Shown piece by piece: positions 1 through 11,308 of a DNA stretch of 64,000 bases; position 1 is the stretch's first letter, and each line of letters begins with the position of its first letter. The notes beneath the pieces were generated by a model. It was not told where the DNA came from, ran no database searches, and was given only the letters and a program-made list of their open reading frames with translations. The position numbers and the translations under genes were made by a program. Origin of the DNA: Zygnema cylindricum (lineage: Eukaryota > Streptophyta > Zygnematophyceae > Zygnematales > Zygnemataceae); the NCBI GenBank assembly GCA_037447655.1, contig JBBHKE010002836.1, positions 1 through 64,000 of the forward strand. The letters run 5' to 3'.

Positions 1-313
1 CCCCTCCCCCCGCCCCCCTTCCCTCTCCCTCCAGTTTCTCCATGTTCACTCCCACTCGGTCGGACTCCCAAATGTTCTCTCCTCCTCCCCCCTCTCCCCC
101 TCTCTCTCCTCTCCCCAAAAAACACTCACCTCTCTCTCTCTCCCCCCTCCCCCCAGGTTTCCCTCTGTCTGTCTTACCGAGCTGGACTTCCCAACAACCT
201 CTCCTCCCACCCCCACAAAAAACTCACCTCTTTCTCCCCCTCTGTCTTTCCTCTCCTTCTCCTCTCTCTCCCTCTCTCCTATCCCTCCCACTCTCCTCTC
301 ACTCCCTCCCCAG
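1..313 (+). repeat. Pyrimidine tract with two decayed copies of the next exon's start
   Basis: This CT-rich tract looks like the 3' end of an intron. It contains two blocks that resemble the start of the exon at 314. Each follows a pyrimidine run and a CAG: block 1 reads from 35 (FLHVHSHSVGLPNVLS) and block 2 from 157 (VSLCLSYRAGLPNNLS). The real exon begins IAHILSHRARLPNALS. All three match the serine beta-lactamase family pattern H-x-L-S-H-x-x-G-L-P. No splice donor follows the first two blocks, so they are probably relics of a tandem duplication across the acceptor, or alternative acceptors. Confidence 0.55.
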
Positions 314-3300
314 ATTGCCCACATTCTCTCCCACCGAGCCCGACTCCCCAACGCTCTCTCCTCCCTCCTCCTCCTCTCCCCCCTCTCCATGTGTAAGTGG
401 GAGGAGATGTTGACAGCTATCGCTTCCCTTCCCCCCGAGGAAGGGGTAGAGGGAGAGGCTTACCACTACCTCTCCTTCGGCTGGCTCGCAGGAGGAATTG
501 TGGAGGTGAGGGAGGGAGAGGGAGAGGGAGCGGAAACGTGAGAGGGAGAGGGATGGGGAGAGGGTTTGGGAAAGGTGTGGAGGGAGAGAAAGAGGGAGAG
601 CCGTGGGGGAGGTCGAAGAAGGAGGATACTATGGTTTTGGTTGAGAGAGGGAGGGAGAAAGAGAGACGGGCAAATGCAGAGTGGAGATTATGCTGTGGAA
701 AAGTGGAAGAGAGAAAGAGAGAGAGTTAGAGTGAGAGTGAGTGGGAGGGTGGAGAGGGAAAGGGGAGAGGGGAGGGTTGCACTTGGCCCTCTTTTTTGCC
801 CATTTAGGTTTTACATCTTTTTTTTTTTGAAAGGTCTTTTTTAGGGTCTTTTAAATCCTTTCTTTTTTTGGAGTTTTAAAAGGGTTTTTTGGATTTTGAG
901 GTTTTTCAAATTTTACAGTTTTCCAAACTTTAGTCGATTTTCAGATATTTTTTAGGGTTTTCCGGATTATATTTCAAAGTTTCTCGAATTTTAGGGTTTG
1001 TGTAAGGAATTGTTATAACTACTATTTACAAATCTCTATAACTACGTCAAATCCAATTGATTGTTTGTCTTTTAGTGAAATTGTACCCAATTTTACACCA
1101 AAATAGCACTAAAACGAGTTGTAAAAATCGAAAATATTTTTTAAGTACATAACAAAATCTCAGCATTGCGGTTGTTGTTGTCAAAAATTTGGACTTAGTT
1201 TTGTTGAAGAAAAATAGTGTGGAAGTAACGAGAATTTTCTTTCGTTGAGAGGTTATGCCATGGAATTAAAACGACCTTTTTAGAAATTTTCAGGATTGTC
1301 AAGGATTTTGTTCGATTAACGTATTTTTAGGACGGTACTTTTCATTGTTTTTTTTTAGCCACGTTGCACGTCTTCAAATCATTTCGAAAAGAAAATCAAG
1401 CGATACTTTTATCGTAACATAAGTATTCTTGCAATACTTTTATCGTAACAAAAGTATTCTTGGAATACTTTAATCATAACAAAAATCTTCGTGCAATACC
1501 TTTATCATAACAAAAGATTCGTGCAATACGTTTATCCTAAACAAAATTATTTGTGCAATACGTTTTTTGTAACAAATGTATTCGTGCAATACTTTTATCG
1601 TAACAAAAGATTAGTTGAATACTATTTTTACACAGTGTAACGTAAGAATGAGCTTTACAAAAAAAATTATTCAATTTTTTTTACTCAAATGATTTGAAGA
1701 GATTTGATGTGGCGAAAAAAGAAAAAAAAGTGTTCTCCCAAAAATAGTAGTTAAAGAGTACCATTAATAGTACACCGTGAATCGCTATTAGTGTAAAGAA
1801 ATCATTTGTGTATTAAAAGAAAGTGTTATGAAGTCTTTTTTGGGTTCAAGGACCTAACGCCAACAAAACATTAACGCTAATTAACAAACATAACACCAAT
1901 TTGGATATATATTCCCGTATTATAGCCGCTTTAGCCCCTGTTCACATAGAGAGAGAGGATGAGGAGAGAGAGAGGAAGAGGGAGAGGGAGAGGGAGAGAG
2001 GGTTCATGGGATTTTCCCTCGTCTTTATTATTAGGAATCAAATATGAGTACCGACTCCACTCACTTTCCCGTGCCGACTTGTTATCTTACACTTTTTATG
2101 TACTTTTTGTACTATGTAACAAGCAAGTTTATTACGAATTGACACATTTCGTACATCACACTATTTAAATACCTCCTGAATTAGAGTAATTGACACTAAT
2201 TAGATCGTACCTATTATAGAGTAAGGAAAAAACAGTGTTATTAATTCTATTTTAGGTTCTAAGGGTTGTAATTTAGGGTCGCCGGTATATGGTTATTAAC
2301 ACTAATAGCGATTCCCGGTCTAGTACTTGTAATAGTTAATAAATTCACAAGTAGCAATTATAATAACGCCCTTTAGGAATTTAGGCTTCTGCGGTTTTAG
2401 AGTTTTTTTGTATTTTATGTTCATGGGAATAATTGGCATTTTTCGATTTTAAATGTCTGGGATCGAAAAATTTGTGGTTTTAGGATTCTTGGGATTTTAG
2501 TGGTTTCCCAAATATTAGTTTTTATTGGACTTCGGTGTTTTACAAAATTTAGAGCTATTCAAATTTTGTTGTTTTACAGATTTTAGGGTTTTAGGATTTT
2601 ACGGTTTTCAAGATTTGAAGGTTTTGAGTCTTTTGGGGTTTTGGAGGTTTTAGGGATTTTTTTTTTGACACGTGATCTTCTGATTGGTTGTTCAGAAAGC
2701 TTCCGGGAGAAGCTTCCGGGAAATTTTGGAGGAGGCCCTCGCAGGTCCTTTGGGAGTAGAGGGAGAGTTTTTTGTGGGAATTCCCCCAGGTACATTTTTG
2801 AGAAATTCCCCCTCACTATCTCTCTCCCTCTCTCGCTCCCTCTCCCTCTCCCTCTCGCTCTCCCTCCCCTTCACTTTCTCCCTCTCCCTCTCCCTCTCCC
2901 TTTCTCTCGCCCTCTCCCTCCCTCTCGCTCTCTCTCTCCCTCTCCCTCTCCCTTTCCCTCTCTTTCCCCCGCCCTCTCCCTCTCCCTCTTCCTTTCCCTC
3001 TCCATCTCCCTCTCCCTTTCCCTCTCCCTCTCCCTCTCCCTCCCTCCCTCTCTCGCTCTCCCTCTCTCTCCCTCTCCCCTTTTCCTCTCCCTCTCCCTCT
3101 CCCTCTCCCTCTCCCCTCTCCCTCCTCCCTCTCCTTCTCCCCTCTCCCTCTGCCTCTCCCTCTCCCCTCTCCCTCTCCCTCTCACTCTCCCTCTCCCTCC
3201 CTCTCCCCCTCTCCCTCTCTCTCTCCCCCTCCCTCCCCCTCCCCCTCTCCCTCCCCCTCCCTCTCCCTCTCCCTCTCCCTCTCCCTCTCCCTCTCCCTCT

Positions 3301-4585
3301 CCCTCTCCCTCTCCCTCATCACTGTCTCTCCCGTCACCCTTCTTTTTTCCCCTCTCTCTTCTCTCCACTCCCCTTAGGTGTCGAATCTCGGCTCGCAACT
3401 CTCACTTTAGAAGAAGACTATATCTCGAGCGATGCCAGCCTAGCGATGCGAGAACGATTGGCTCTCGGTGCTCGGAAAAACCCAAGTCCCGGAAATTTTG
3501 TCCCTTCTTCGACGTCTTTTCCCACCGTTTCGCCGTCTTCTTCGTCCTCGACCTCTTCGTCCTCTACTCCGTCGATTTCGTCTTTTTCTACGACGAACGT
3601 CAGTCCTTCGGTTTCGTCTTCAAATTTGGCGTCGTCATTTTCGTCTTCTTCTGTGGCAAATCCGGAAGGGAAACCTAGCGTCGTCGATTCGAAAGTAACG
3701 GAACGGATTTCTTCGATTCCGTTACTTTTCAACGCCCTTTTTTTACGGAGGTCTGTAATTCCGTCGGCCAACGGACATTTTTCCGCCCGAGCACTCGCGA
3801 GGTTCTATGCGGCACTAGCAGACAATGGAGAGATTCCCGATTTTCCATCTTTCAGTGAGCCGCCGTTGGGGCGGTACGCAGAGGGAGAGAAGAAGGGAGG
3901 GGGTGGAAATGAGGAGGAGAAGGGGAAAGGGAAGGGGAAAGGAAAAGGAGAGAAGGGGAAGGGGAACGGGGCCGGGAAGGGGGAGGAGAGGGAGAGGGGC
4001 GAGAGGGAGGCGAGGGCGGATAGTTCTGGAATAAGGCTGAGGGCTCAAGATAAGGCAAGAAGGATGTTGGGAGAGTTGAGAGGGATGAAGAGGATGGAGA
4101 AGGGAGGGAGAGAGAAGGAAGAGTCCGAGCTGGATTCATTGATAGTAGAAGGAGAGGGTGGAGGGAGGGAGAGGACGCGTTTGTTTCAGAATCCGAATAT
4201 AATTGACGCTTTTCTTGCAGAGGGGGATTATAAAAATTTGAATTTTGGAAGCACTAATTTCGGTATGGGTTTTCAAATATTTTCTTCGTCAGACCGTGAT
4301 GTGACGACGCCGAAATTTTTTGCCGAGCAGCCGAAAAATTTTGGAGAAAATAATTCCGCTCCCCGACCGGCTTTCGGACACGCGGGATTGGGCGGTTCTG
4401 TGGGATTTTGTGACCCAAATTTTCGATTTTCGATTGCTATTACTCTAAATAAATTATCCCATAAAGGGGAAGTGACAGGTGGCATCGTACGTTTGGTTTG
4501 TACGGAATTAGGAATTCCTATTCCGGAAAAGTTTAAAGCGGAGTCGAAAAATGGGGCAGATATGATGGGGCAACAAGTGGTTTAA
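314..4585 (+). CDS. ABC1-kinase/beta-lactamase fusion protein (At5g24810-like), 3' part, three exons
   Basis: Partial gene running in from the left. Exons: 314-505 (phase 0), 2696-2789 (ends in phase 1), 3378-4585 (TAA stop), giving 497 codons. Splicing joins GGIVE to KASGRSF and GIPP-G to VESRLATLT, as I recall for the plant ABC1-like kinase fused to a C-terminal class-C-type beta-lactamase domain. Visible motifs are HILSHRARLPN (HxLSHxSGLP), YHYLSFGW (the Y-x-N/S site), ANGHFSARALARFYAAL, and GFGHAG-like FGHAGLGGSVGF (the K-T-G equivalent). The SxxK motif and kinase domain must lie upstream of the window. The last exon holds two low-complexity inserts, Ser-rich (about 3470-3660) and Lys/Gly/Glu-rich (about 3880-4160), splitting the domain. 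Plant members are thought to be organellar; the substrate is unknown. Confidence 0.82.
506..1397 (+). other. Intron sequence, GA-rich then TTTTAGGG-like
   Basis: First part of a 2.19-kb intron with donor GT at 506-507. The first 270 bases are purine-rich (GAGGGA runs). From about 790 the sequence is T-rich with many scattered TTTTAGGG or GGTTTT words, which recur at 2440-2660. These look like degenerate simple sequence, not a telomere array. No coding sequence was recognised. Confidence 0.5.
1398..1622. repeat. About 33-bp minisatellite, about 7 degenerate units
   Basis: Units share the words GCAATACTTTTATCGTAACA and AAGTATTC, for example at about 1402, 1430, 1465, 1494, 1525, 1556 and 1586. 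The copies differ by substitutions and small indels, so the array is old. It lies inside an intron of the ABC1K/beta-lactamase gene. Confidence 0.7.
1771..2322. mobile_element. MITE with CACCG terminal inverted repeats and TA ends
   Basis: The left end reads TACACCGTGAATCGCTATT followed by AGTGT. The reverse complement of the right end (about 2298-2322) reads TAGACCGGGAATCGCTATT followed by AGTGT. If TA is the duplicated target, the element is about 550 bp with 22-bp inverted repeats, like Tc1/mariner-type MITEs. No transposase is visible inside. Related ends occur near 33663, 41527, 42034-42087, 42270 and 55360. Confidence 0.6.
2812..3360 (+). repeat. 0.55-kb polypyrimidine tract ahead of a splice acceptor
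   Basis: Almost uninterrupted CCCTCT repeats fill the intron 2790-3377, which has a GTACAT donor and a CCCCTTAG acceptor. The intron is 588 bp, a multiple of three, and contains no stop in the gene's frame. An artificial reading frame therefore runs through both exons as an Leu/Ser/Pro-rich peptide. Confidence 0.8.
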
Positions 4586-5335
4586 AAAAAAAAGAAAGCA
4601 AAGCACGGTTTTTCTTTGTTTTAAGGCGTTTTTTTTTGGGAAACCGATTGTATTGAAGATTTTTTTGGGAAAATTAAGATGAGAAATATCTGATGATTTT
4701 TTTTTTTATTATTTATTTTATTATTATTTTTTTTTTTTTTTTTTTATGTCACTGGAAAGTAAATGGGAAAGAAAAATAAGGGCAAAATATTACAAATTAT
4801 TATGATTTATCACAGATTATTAAAAAATGTATGTAGGAATAGTACTTTAATGATTCTTACACTAAAACTTTGTTTCCAGTTCAATTCATGGTGTAAAATA
4901 ATCTTCTAGAAAAAAACGGAGACAAGTTTTAGAAAATCTCCAACTATTTCTCCTTCTCTCCCTCTTTCCTTTCTTGCCTCTCTCCCTCTTTCCCTCCTTC
5001 CCTACCTCCCTATTCTTGTCCATTTCTCCCTCCTTTTCCTCCTCTTTTTCCCTTCCCTCTCGCCGACTCTCTCCCTTTCCTTCCCTCTTTCTCTCCCTCC
5101 CTCCCTCCCTCCCTCTGCCGAGCCCAAAACGCTATTTACCCATCTCCTTTATAACTCGCGAGAAGGCCTGGCCAATTGGGGTTGGAGGAGCCCACAAATG
5201 CCTGTACCGCTCTTCTCTTCCTACTACTTTGGGTCTTTTGAGCCTTCGTTTTTCAGTTTGTCCTATCTGATGTTGCCCTCTTTTGGTGTCCCATGGACTA
5301 GGATAAGAGTGGATAATCCCGTCAAAGAGAATGAT
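4586..5335 (+). other. 3' flank of the ABC1K/beta-lactamase gene: T-rich, then CT-rich
   Basis: After the stop comes AT-rich DNA with long T runs (4700-4745), probably 3' UTR and terminator, then a second CT-rich tract (about 4935-5120). No clear gene was seen. Confidence 0.4.
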
Positions 5336-5420
5336 GAGCTGACCAGGGTTTGAACCTGGGAACCTGGGACCTTCCACCTTTCATTGTAGTTGTGAATGCG
5401 TTAACCACTATGACCAGCTC
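5336..5420 (-). other. tRNA-like sequence (possible tRNA-derived SINE head)
   Basis: On the minus strand the 85-nt segment starts GAGCTGG and ends TCAGCTC, which can pair over seven positions with one G-T pair. It contains TGGTCATAGTGGTTAACGC, much like the A-box/D-arm of Ser/Leu tRNAs. It also has a perfect T-arm, CCAGG-TTCAAAC-CCTGG, with the B-box GTTCAAACC. No convincing anticodon arm was found, so a functional tRNA is unlikely. Confidence 0.4.
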
Positions 5421-8163
5421 GGATATCGTAGGTGGCAAGTCCATTCTGCTAAGTATTGAGTGTGGGTGCACCCCGCATCTCGAGTATCGGTCGGTACATC
5501 TTGCATACAGTAATACCAAAAGCCCACTTTGCAACATTGGCCCCTTCATATGTGTCCAGTCCCAATGTTGTGCACGTGCTTAGAGGGTGCACTTTCCTCT
5601 TCAAAAGAAGTGCACATGACTTGTGTCCAAAGCGGTAGATTCTAATTATAGCCTTTCGATGTAGATAGAAGTCTTTGAAGATATATCGCTCTTCAGATAA
5701 ACCCCTCTTTTTCCAATGTGCCAAGAACCTTCTTATTCTTGGACTCAAAGCGCCCTTTCAAACTAAAGCTGGAAAAAATGATGTCGGTTAATGTTCAAGT
5801 TTATCCTTGTTACTTTGGATCCGTTACTTTAAGTGAAGAGCTCTTTCTTTGTCTTCTTATAGCAATGCCCAAGTGATGGCCGATATGCATGAAATGGTTA
5901 TGGGTCTTTGGCGTCTATTATTGTGTATATGTTTGGGTCAATTATTCCATCTGCCATTAAATTCAAGGGTATAAGGGAAAAAGAGAATACAGGTTGGCAA
6001 CCTCACTTTTTGCATTTTTTTAAGGGTTGCCTCGAGCTTATCGATAGTGTTCTTAGCAATGACGGATTTCTGGGAGTTTTAGCCTCGGAGTCATAAACAC
6101 CTTCAAAGGCCATTTTTGATGGTGACAGGTATTTGTTAGCATCCGTGACGTCTATGGCGTGGGTCCAGATCCGGTCCACCTTACGGATACTTGGGTCACC
6201 GTGCGAACTCTCAAGTCGCGGGTGGACAATTCTGGGGACTGGCGAGTACATGTGAGATTTGTGGGATAAGAAATTAAGACCCACCGAGAAAAATATGAAA
6301 TCCGGGAACCACATGGACGTCGCGGAAGTGACACGAGAACAAAGTGAGAGTCGGGAAACCATCCTCTTGAACAAGCCAAACGTAGCAAAATTTAGGGGAT
6401 CTAAAGCTTTGTCATAGACTCAAAGGGCCCGAGAGGCTAGGCCTTCACCCCGTGCGTGGGGTAATCGGGCACAAACAGTACATTAGATTCGAAGTTACAC
6501 AATGAAACGTATGCTTCCTCGACCATCAAAAGATCAGAGTATGTTGCTAGTGTTGCCACCGAGATGGAGGCTAATCCGCAACCTTGATTCAATGTTGACT
6601 CAATACAAGAAACGAAATGAGGCTTCCATTACAGAGCTTCATAAATTTAAACGAAAACCAAACGAATCTACTATATAACTGCCTCGCTAACCTTTGTGAT
6701 TGCATTAAGAAATTTTGATAATTGTTGAGTTTCAATACCCTTTTGTGTAACTGGATCGCCCAAAAAGCTCTAAATGGCCACCCAAGCAGTGCTTTTGATC
6801 CTGTAAGAGTCACTTAGGAATACCAACCATGACCCATTTGCAAATTCTGGAACTCAAGAGAGAATCCGATTTTGTTCAATGTTGGCATTGGGGAGAGCAA
6901 GAGACACCTGAGAAAAACCATTTAAGATCAGCGTAAGGACAACGGTTACATAAAGACAAATTGATCATAAGAGAAAAAGCCAATATGAGATTCTCTCGTT
7001 TACCCCTAGACAAGTCTTTTTGAAGACCAAAGTCGGTTCAAGAGTTAAGGCTTATGCTCCACCGCCACCTCTACCAAACATGCCTTATGTTCAAATCTCT
7101 CAGTTTAACACATTAGGAACTCTGACCGACATAGCAGACACATCTCTCACTCCTCTCACTCCTAAAGTTGATTTTTATCCTAATTTGGTATTGAATCCCC
7201 AATTCCTCCTCGCCCTACCAGCCATGCTTGTTGACCTTCTTATCGCACACTCTTTGGATTTGGTCCGCAATTTGGCTAAGTCCCATAAGATTTTGGATGA
7301 GGGGACTCATTTTGATATTGGGATCCAAAATCAGCGCCAGGGCGATGCCCACGAATCCGTTGGAGCACCCATTTCTTCTTTTGATTGGAAGCTCGACAAA
7401 GGTGTCATTAGCGGATAAATTTTACTCCTCTTAAGTTGTGGCTTACATTGAAAATTCCATCGAACATTTTAAGATTAATGAATACACTGTTGCAAGCCAA
7501 AAGTTCACCCTAGTAAGGTTTGCCTTAACATAGTGAACTGAGGTAATCAACCAGGTTTTTGTATGGTTAAGGGCATAGACATCGAATGCAGATTAAAAAA
7601 TCTTTAAAATACTTTTTTTTTCTAGTGTTGGAGGAAAACCAGTTTAAAATTTATTGGGCGTACACCTTTGGTGCGGTTTAGGGGCATTGGTGGATTTTTA
7701 GAGTGAGCAACTGTGTTCAAGATTTACAAGCATCCCCGGCTCGCCATATTTTTGTTCCTTTCACCTTATGGGGACGTCACTACTCACAAGAAACAACGGC
7801 ATGTTGCTGCCCTATCTATAGTAGCAATGTGTCCCCAATTCTTTTTTCTCAAGTTGGGTTTTCCCAAGTTTTTTTTTTTTTTTTTTTTTTTATGGTTGAA
7901 AAGCCATTACCCTCCTCAGAACAAAAATCTCCAGAGGGGTCCAATATTCAGAATTTTGTTGAGGGCCAGATTTTGATGCCGGTCCCTCGAAAGGTGGTTC
8001 ATTTGACATTGGAACCGGCACCAATAGCGGTAATTTAATTATTTTCAGGTAACAATAGAGACCTTAAAGTTGTATTGATTAACAGCAAACAGTCCAAAAA
8101 TTATTGGGCCGTGGAATTTTTATCTTCTGCTCCGATTTCAAGCTAATATTGATAATTGGAGCT
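5421..8163. other. Intergenic, no recognised gene
   Basis: This stretch has near-50% GC patches with several short open frames but no family I recognise. The longest plausible one is 7020-7418 (+), 132 codons starting MKTKVGSRVK, with ordinary amino-acid composition. It could be a decayed transposon or gene fragment. A T24 run lies near 7868-7891. Confidence 0.3.
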
Positions 8164-8782
8164 TCACCGACCCCTCCCTCCCTCCCCCCCCTCCTCCCTC
8201 CCTCCTCTCCCTCCTCTCCCTCCTCTCCCTCCCTTCTTTCCCTCCTTCACTCCTCCTGCCTCCCTTACTTCCTTCCCTCCCTCCCTCCCTCCCTCCCTCA
8301 CTCCCTCCCCTCCCTCCCGACTTCCCTCCATCTTTCCCTCCCTCTCTCCTTCCTTTCCTCCTCTCCTTCCACCCCACCTCCCTCCATCTCGCCCTCCTCC
8401 CCTCCCTCCCTTCACTCCCTCGCTCCCTCCCTCTCTCTCTCCTTCACTCCCTCCATTTACTCCCTCCCTTCCCTCACTCCTTTCCCTCCCTTCCTCCTTC
8501 CCTCCCTCCTTCCATCTCTCCCTCTCTCTCCCTCCCCCTTTATCTCCCTCCCTCCCTCCCTCCCTCCCTCCCTCTCTCCCTCCCTCTGTCCCTCCCTCTC
8601 TCCCTCCCTTCGTCCATCCCTCCCTCCTTTCCCCCTCCCCTCCACCTCTTCCTCCCTCTCCCTCCCCTCCCCCCTCCCTCCCACCCTCTTTCCCTCCCTC
8701 TCTCCCCACCTCTCCCCTCTCCTTTTCCCTCCTTCCTCCCTCTCTACCCCCGCCCTCCTCCCTCCCTCCCTTCCTCCCTCAA
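8164..8782 (+). repeat. (CCCT)n-rich low-complexity tract
   Basis: About 620 bp of CCCTCCCTCCCT-type sequence with TTCC and CTCC variants. The long open frames on both strands (Pro/Ser/Leu or Gly/Arg/Glu) follow from the repeat and are not taken as genes. Confidence 0.85.
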
Positions 8783-8852
8783 ATGCGAATATTTTCACGA
8801 TGTGAAAATTACAATAAGTCAGAATGAATTTTTATAAAACTAGGAATAATAA

Positions 8853-10343
8853 ATAGATTGCTATTATGGATCGATTAATTGATTGGTTGATTGATTGGTT
8901 AATTGTTTGGTTAGTTGATTTATTGATGGATTGACTGATTGATTGATTGGTTGTTTAGTTAGTTTGTTGGTTGATTGATTGACAGGTATTGTTTGGTTGG
9001 TTGATTGGTTAGTTGGCTCGTTGGTTTGACGGTTGGTTGGTTGGTTGGTTGGTTGGTTGTGTTGGTTGTTTGGTGGTTGGTTGGTTTGATTAGATTGGGT
9101 CGAGTGATTGATCCCATTGGATTGAATGAGTGATCGGATTTGATGGATTGACTGAGTGGTGAAATTGGATTGACTGAGTGGTTGATTGGGTTGACCGATT
9201 CATTCATTGGATTGAGTACAGTGATTGATTAGATTGCGTGAAGTGATTAATCGGATGGGGTTGAGGGTTCGCGTGGCGTGATTGGTCGGATTGGGTCGAG
9301 TGACTGATCGGATTCGATCGTTGGATCGATCGGATTTGATCGAGTCATCATTCCGATTCGATCGAGTCATCGATCCTATTCGTTTGAGTGATGAGTGAGT
9401 GACTGGGCTAGATTGAGTGAGTGATTTGGTTGGATTGAGGGAGTGATTGGCTTGGATTGAGTGGGTGATTGGGTTGGATTAATTGTGTGATTGGATTAGA
9501 TCGAGTGAGTAGTGGGATTAGATCGAGTAATTGATCGGATTAGACCGAGTGAGTGGTGGGATTAGATTGGGCGATTTGTGAGATTAAATGGACGGAGTGA
9601 TTGATTCGATTAGGTGGAGTGATTGATCGGATTCGGTCGAGTGATTGATCGGATTCGGTCGAGTGATTGATCGGATTCGGTCGAGTGATTGATCGGATTC
9701 GGTCGAGTGTTTGATTTGATTTGGTCACGTGATGGATGCGATTCGGTTGAGTGATCGATCCGATTGGATCGAGTGATCGATCCACTTGGATCGACTGGGT
9801 TTGATAAATTGAGGGATGTGGCTGGATGGATTGAGGGACTGGTTGGATTGAATTGACAGAGTGGTTGGATTGGATTTACGGAATGATTGGAATAAATTTA
9901 TGGAGTGGTTGGTTCGATTGACCAAGTGATTGGTTCGATTGACAGAGTGATTGGTTGGATTCAGGAGAGTGATTGATTTGATTGGGTTGAGTGATTGATC
10001 GGATTGGATTGAGTAACTGATCGGACTGGATCAAACGATCCCTCCGATTAGGTCAAGGGATTGCTCTGATTGGGTCGAGCGCTTGCTCCGATTGGTCGAG
10101 CGTTGCCCCATTGGTTCAACCGATTGCTGCGATTGGGTTGACCGATTGTTCTGATTGGGTGGAGCGATTGCTCCGATTGGGTCGAGCAATTGCTCTGATT
10201 GGATTGAGGAATTGCTCGGATTGGATGGAGGGATTGATTGGATTGGATGGAGAGATTGATTGCATTGGATGAGTGATTGATTAGATTGGATTGAGCGAGC
10301 GATTGTTGACTGATTGACTGACTGATTGATTGGATTAACTGAC

Positions 10344-10384
<41 letters not shown>

Positions 10385-10391
10385 TGTTGTT
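8853..10391 (+). repeat. (GATT)n-derived minisatellite, 1.5 kb
   Basis: Degenerate GATTGATTGGTT repeats occupy the whole stretch. They are locally organised into higher-order units, for example four near-identical 22-bp units of GAGTGATTGATCGGATTCGG plus TC at about 9620-9710. The array ends in a clean run of GATT tetranucleotides at 10340-10382. Reverse-strand frames rich in Asn/Gln/Ser are artefacts of the repeat. Confidence 0.85.
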
Positions 10392-11308
10392 TTCTTCTTA
10401 TTATTCTTGTTATTATTATTTCCACTGATTAAAATATGAAACATTGTTTTGAAAAAAAATGCGAGTTTCTTTATTTTGTATTTTGTCCTTTTGGGCAAAA
10501 TAATCATTTTGCCCTTTTTAGATAAAAATAAAAAGTTGTGACATGTATTTATGCCAACATTGTCGTTTTTGAAGCACTATTTCTATCAGAAAACACATTA
10601 AAATAATAATAATAATAATAAAATATCGTTGGCTTTTTCAACCCCAAAAAAGTAAAGTATGAGGTATGAAACATTCGACATTTTACAGAATGAGGAAGGC
10701 AGATAAAAAAGGAAAGAAGAGAAAAACACAGACAAAGGAAAAAAAAAAAAAAACAAGAGGATAACACGTATAAAATGAAAGGAAAAATGATTTCAAGCAT
10801 GGTTTTTACAGCACTTTGTGTCTTTTCTTTTGAATACTACATCGATTGAAAAACGAACTAGTATTTTATTTATCGTAAAAATAAATAATTTCACATCTAT
10901 TTAAAACTAAAATAGTATGTTTTCTTTTTTTTTTCATATTGTTTTCAAAATATAAAACTTCTTTTTTGTTTCTCGTCATCTAAAATTTGTCTCCAAAGTC
11001 ATCTTAAATAAATGACGTTTGAAGAAAAAAATGATTCATGCAAAAACTTACAAATGGATCTAAGTTTTGCAAAAAAAAAAAAAAAAAAATACCATTTGGT
11101 TTCTTCCGTGGCCTATCACAAAAAAAATATATGTATATGTATAAATATATCGTTCAACTGTTCTAAAAAATTATAGATGTTCTATTTTAGCCTCAAAAAA
11201 AAAAAAAAAAAACTTATGCAAAAAAAAAATGTATATTTTCTCTTCTTCATGCAGAAAATGGGTATATACAATTTTTAGTTGTTTCTTTTTTTAAGAATTT
11301 GAAACTTT
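10392..11308. other. AT-rich intergenic, no gene seen
   Basis: This stretch has poly-A and poly-T runs and short (AAT)n at about 10600. No coding pattern or RNA gene was recognised. It lies 3' of the 823-codon minus-strand ORF. Confidence 0.4.

Noticed and set aside
830-1000. Telomere-like TTTTAGGG words
   Set aside because: The spacing is irregular and mixed with other T/G words. There is no tandem array, so no interstitial telomere can be claimed.
1398-1622. Possible CRISPR-like array
   Set aside because: Units are contiguous and degenerate without unique spacers, and the context is a eukaryotic intron.
2684-3377. Start of a 633-codon single frame with long Leu/Ser/Pro runs
   Set aside because: It reads through an intron. 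Conserved beta-lactamase residues flank canonical GT and AG sites, and splicing restores the expected GIPP-G-VESRLATLT.
8104-8827. Long Pro/Ser/Leu and Gly/Arg/Glu frames on both strands
   Set aside because: They are translations of a CCCT/GGGA microsatellite, open in many frames with no unique sequence.
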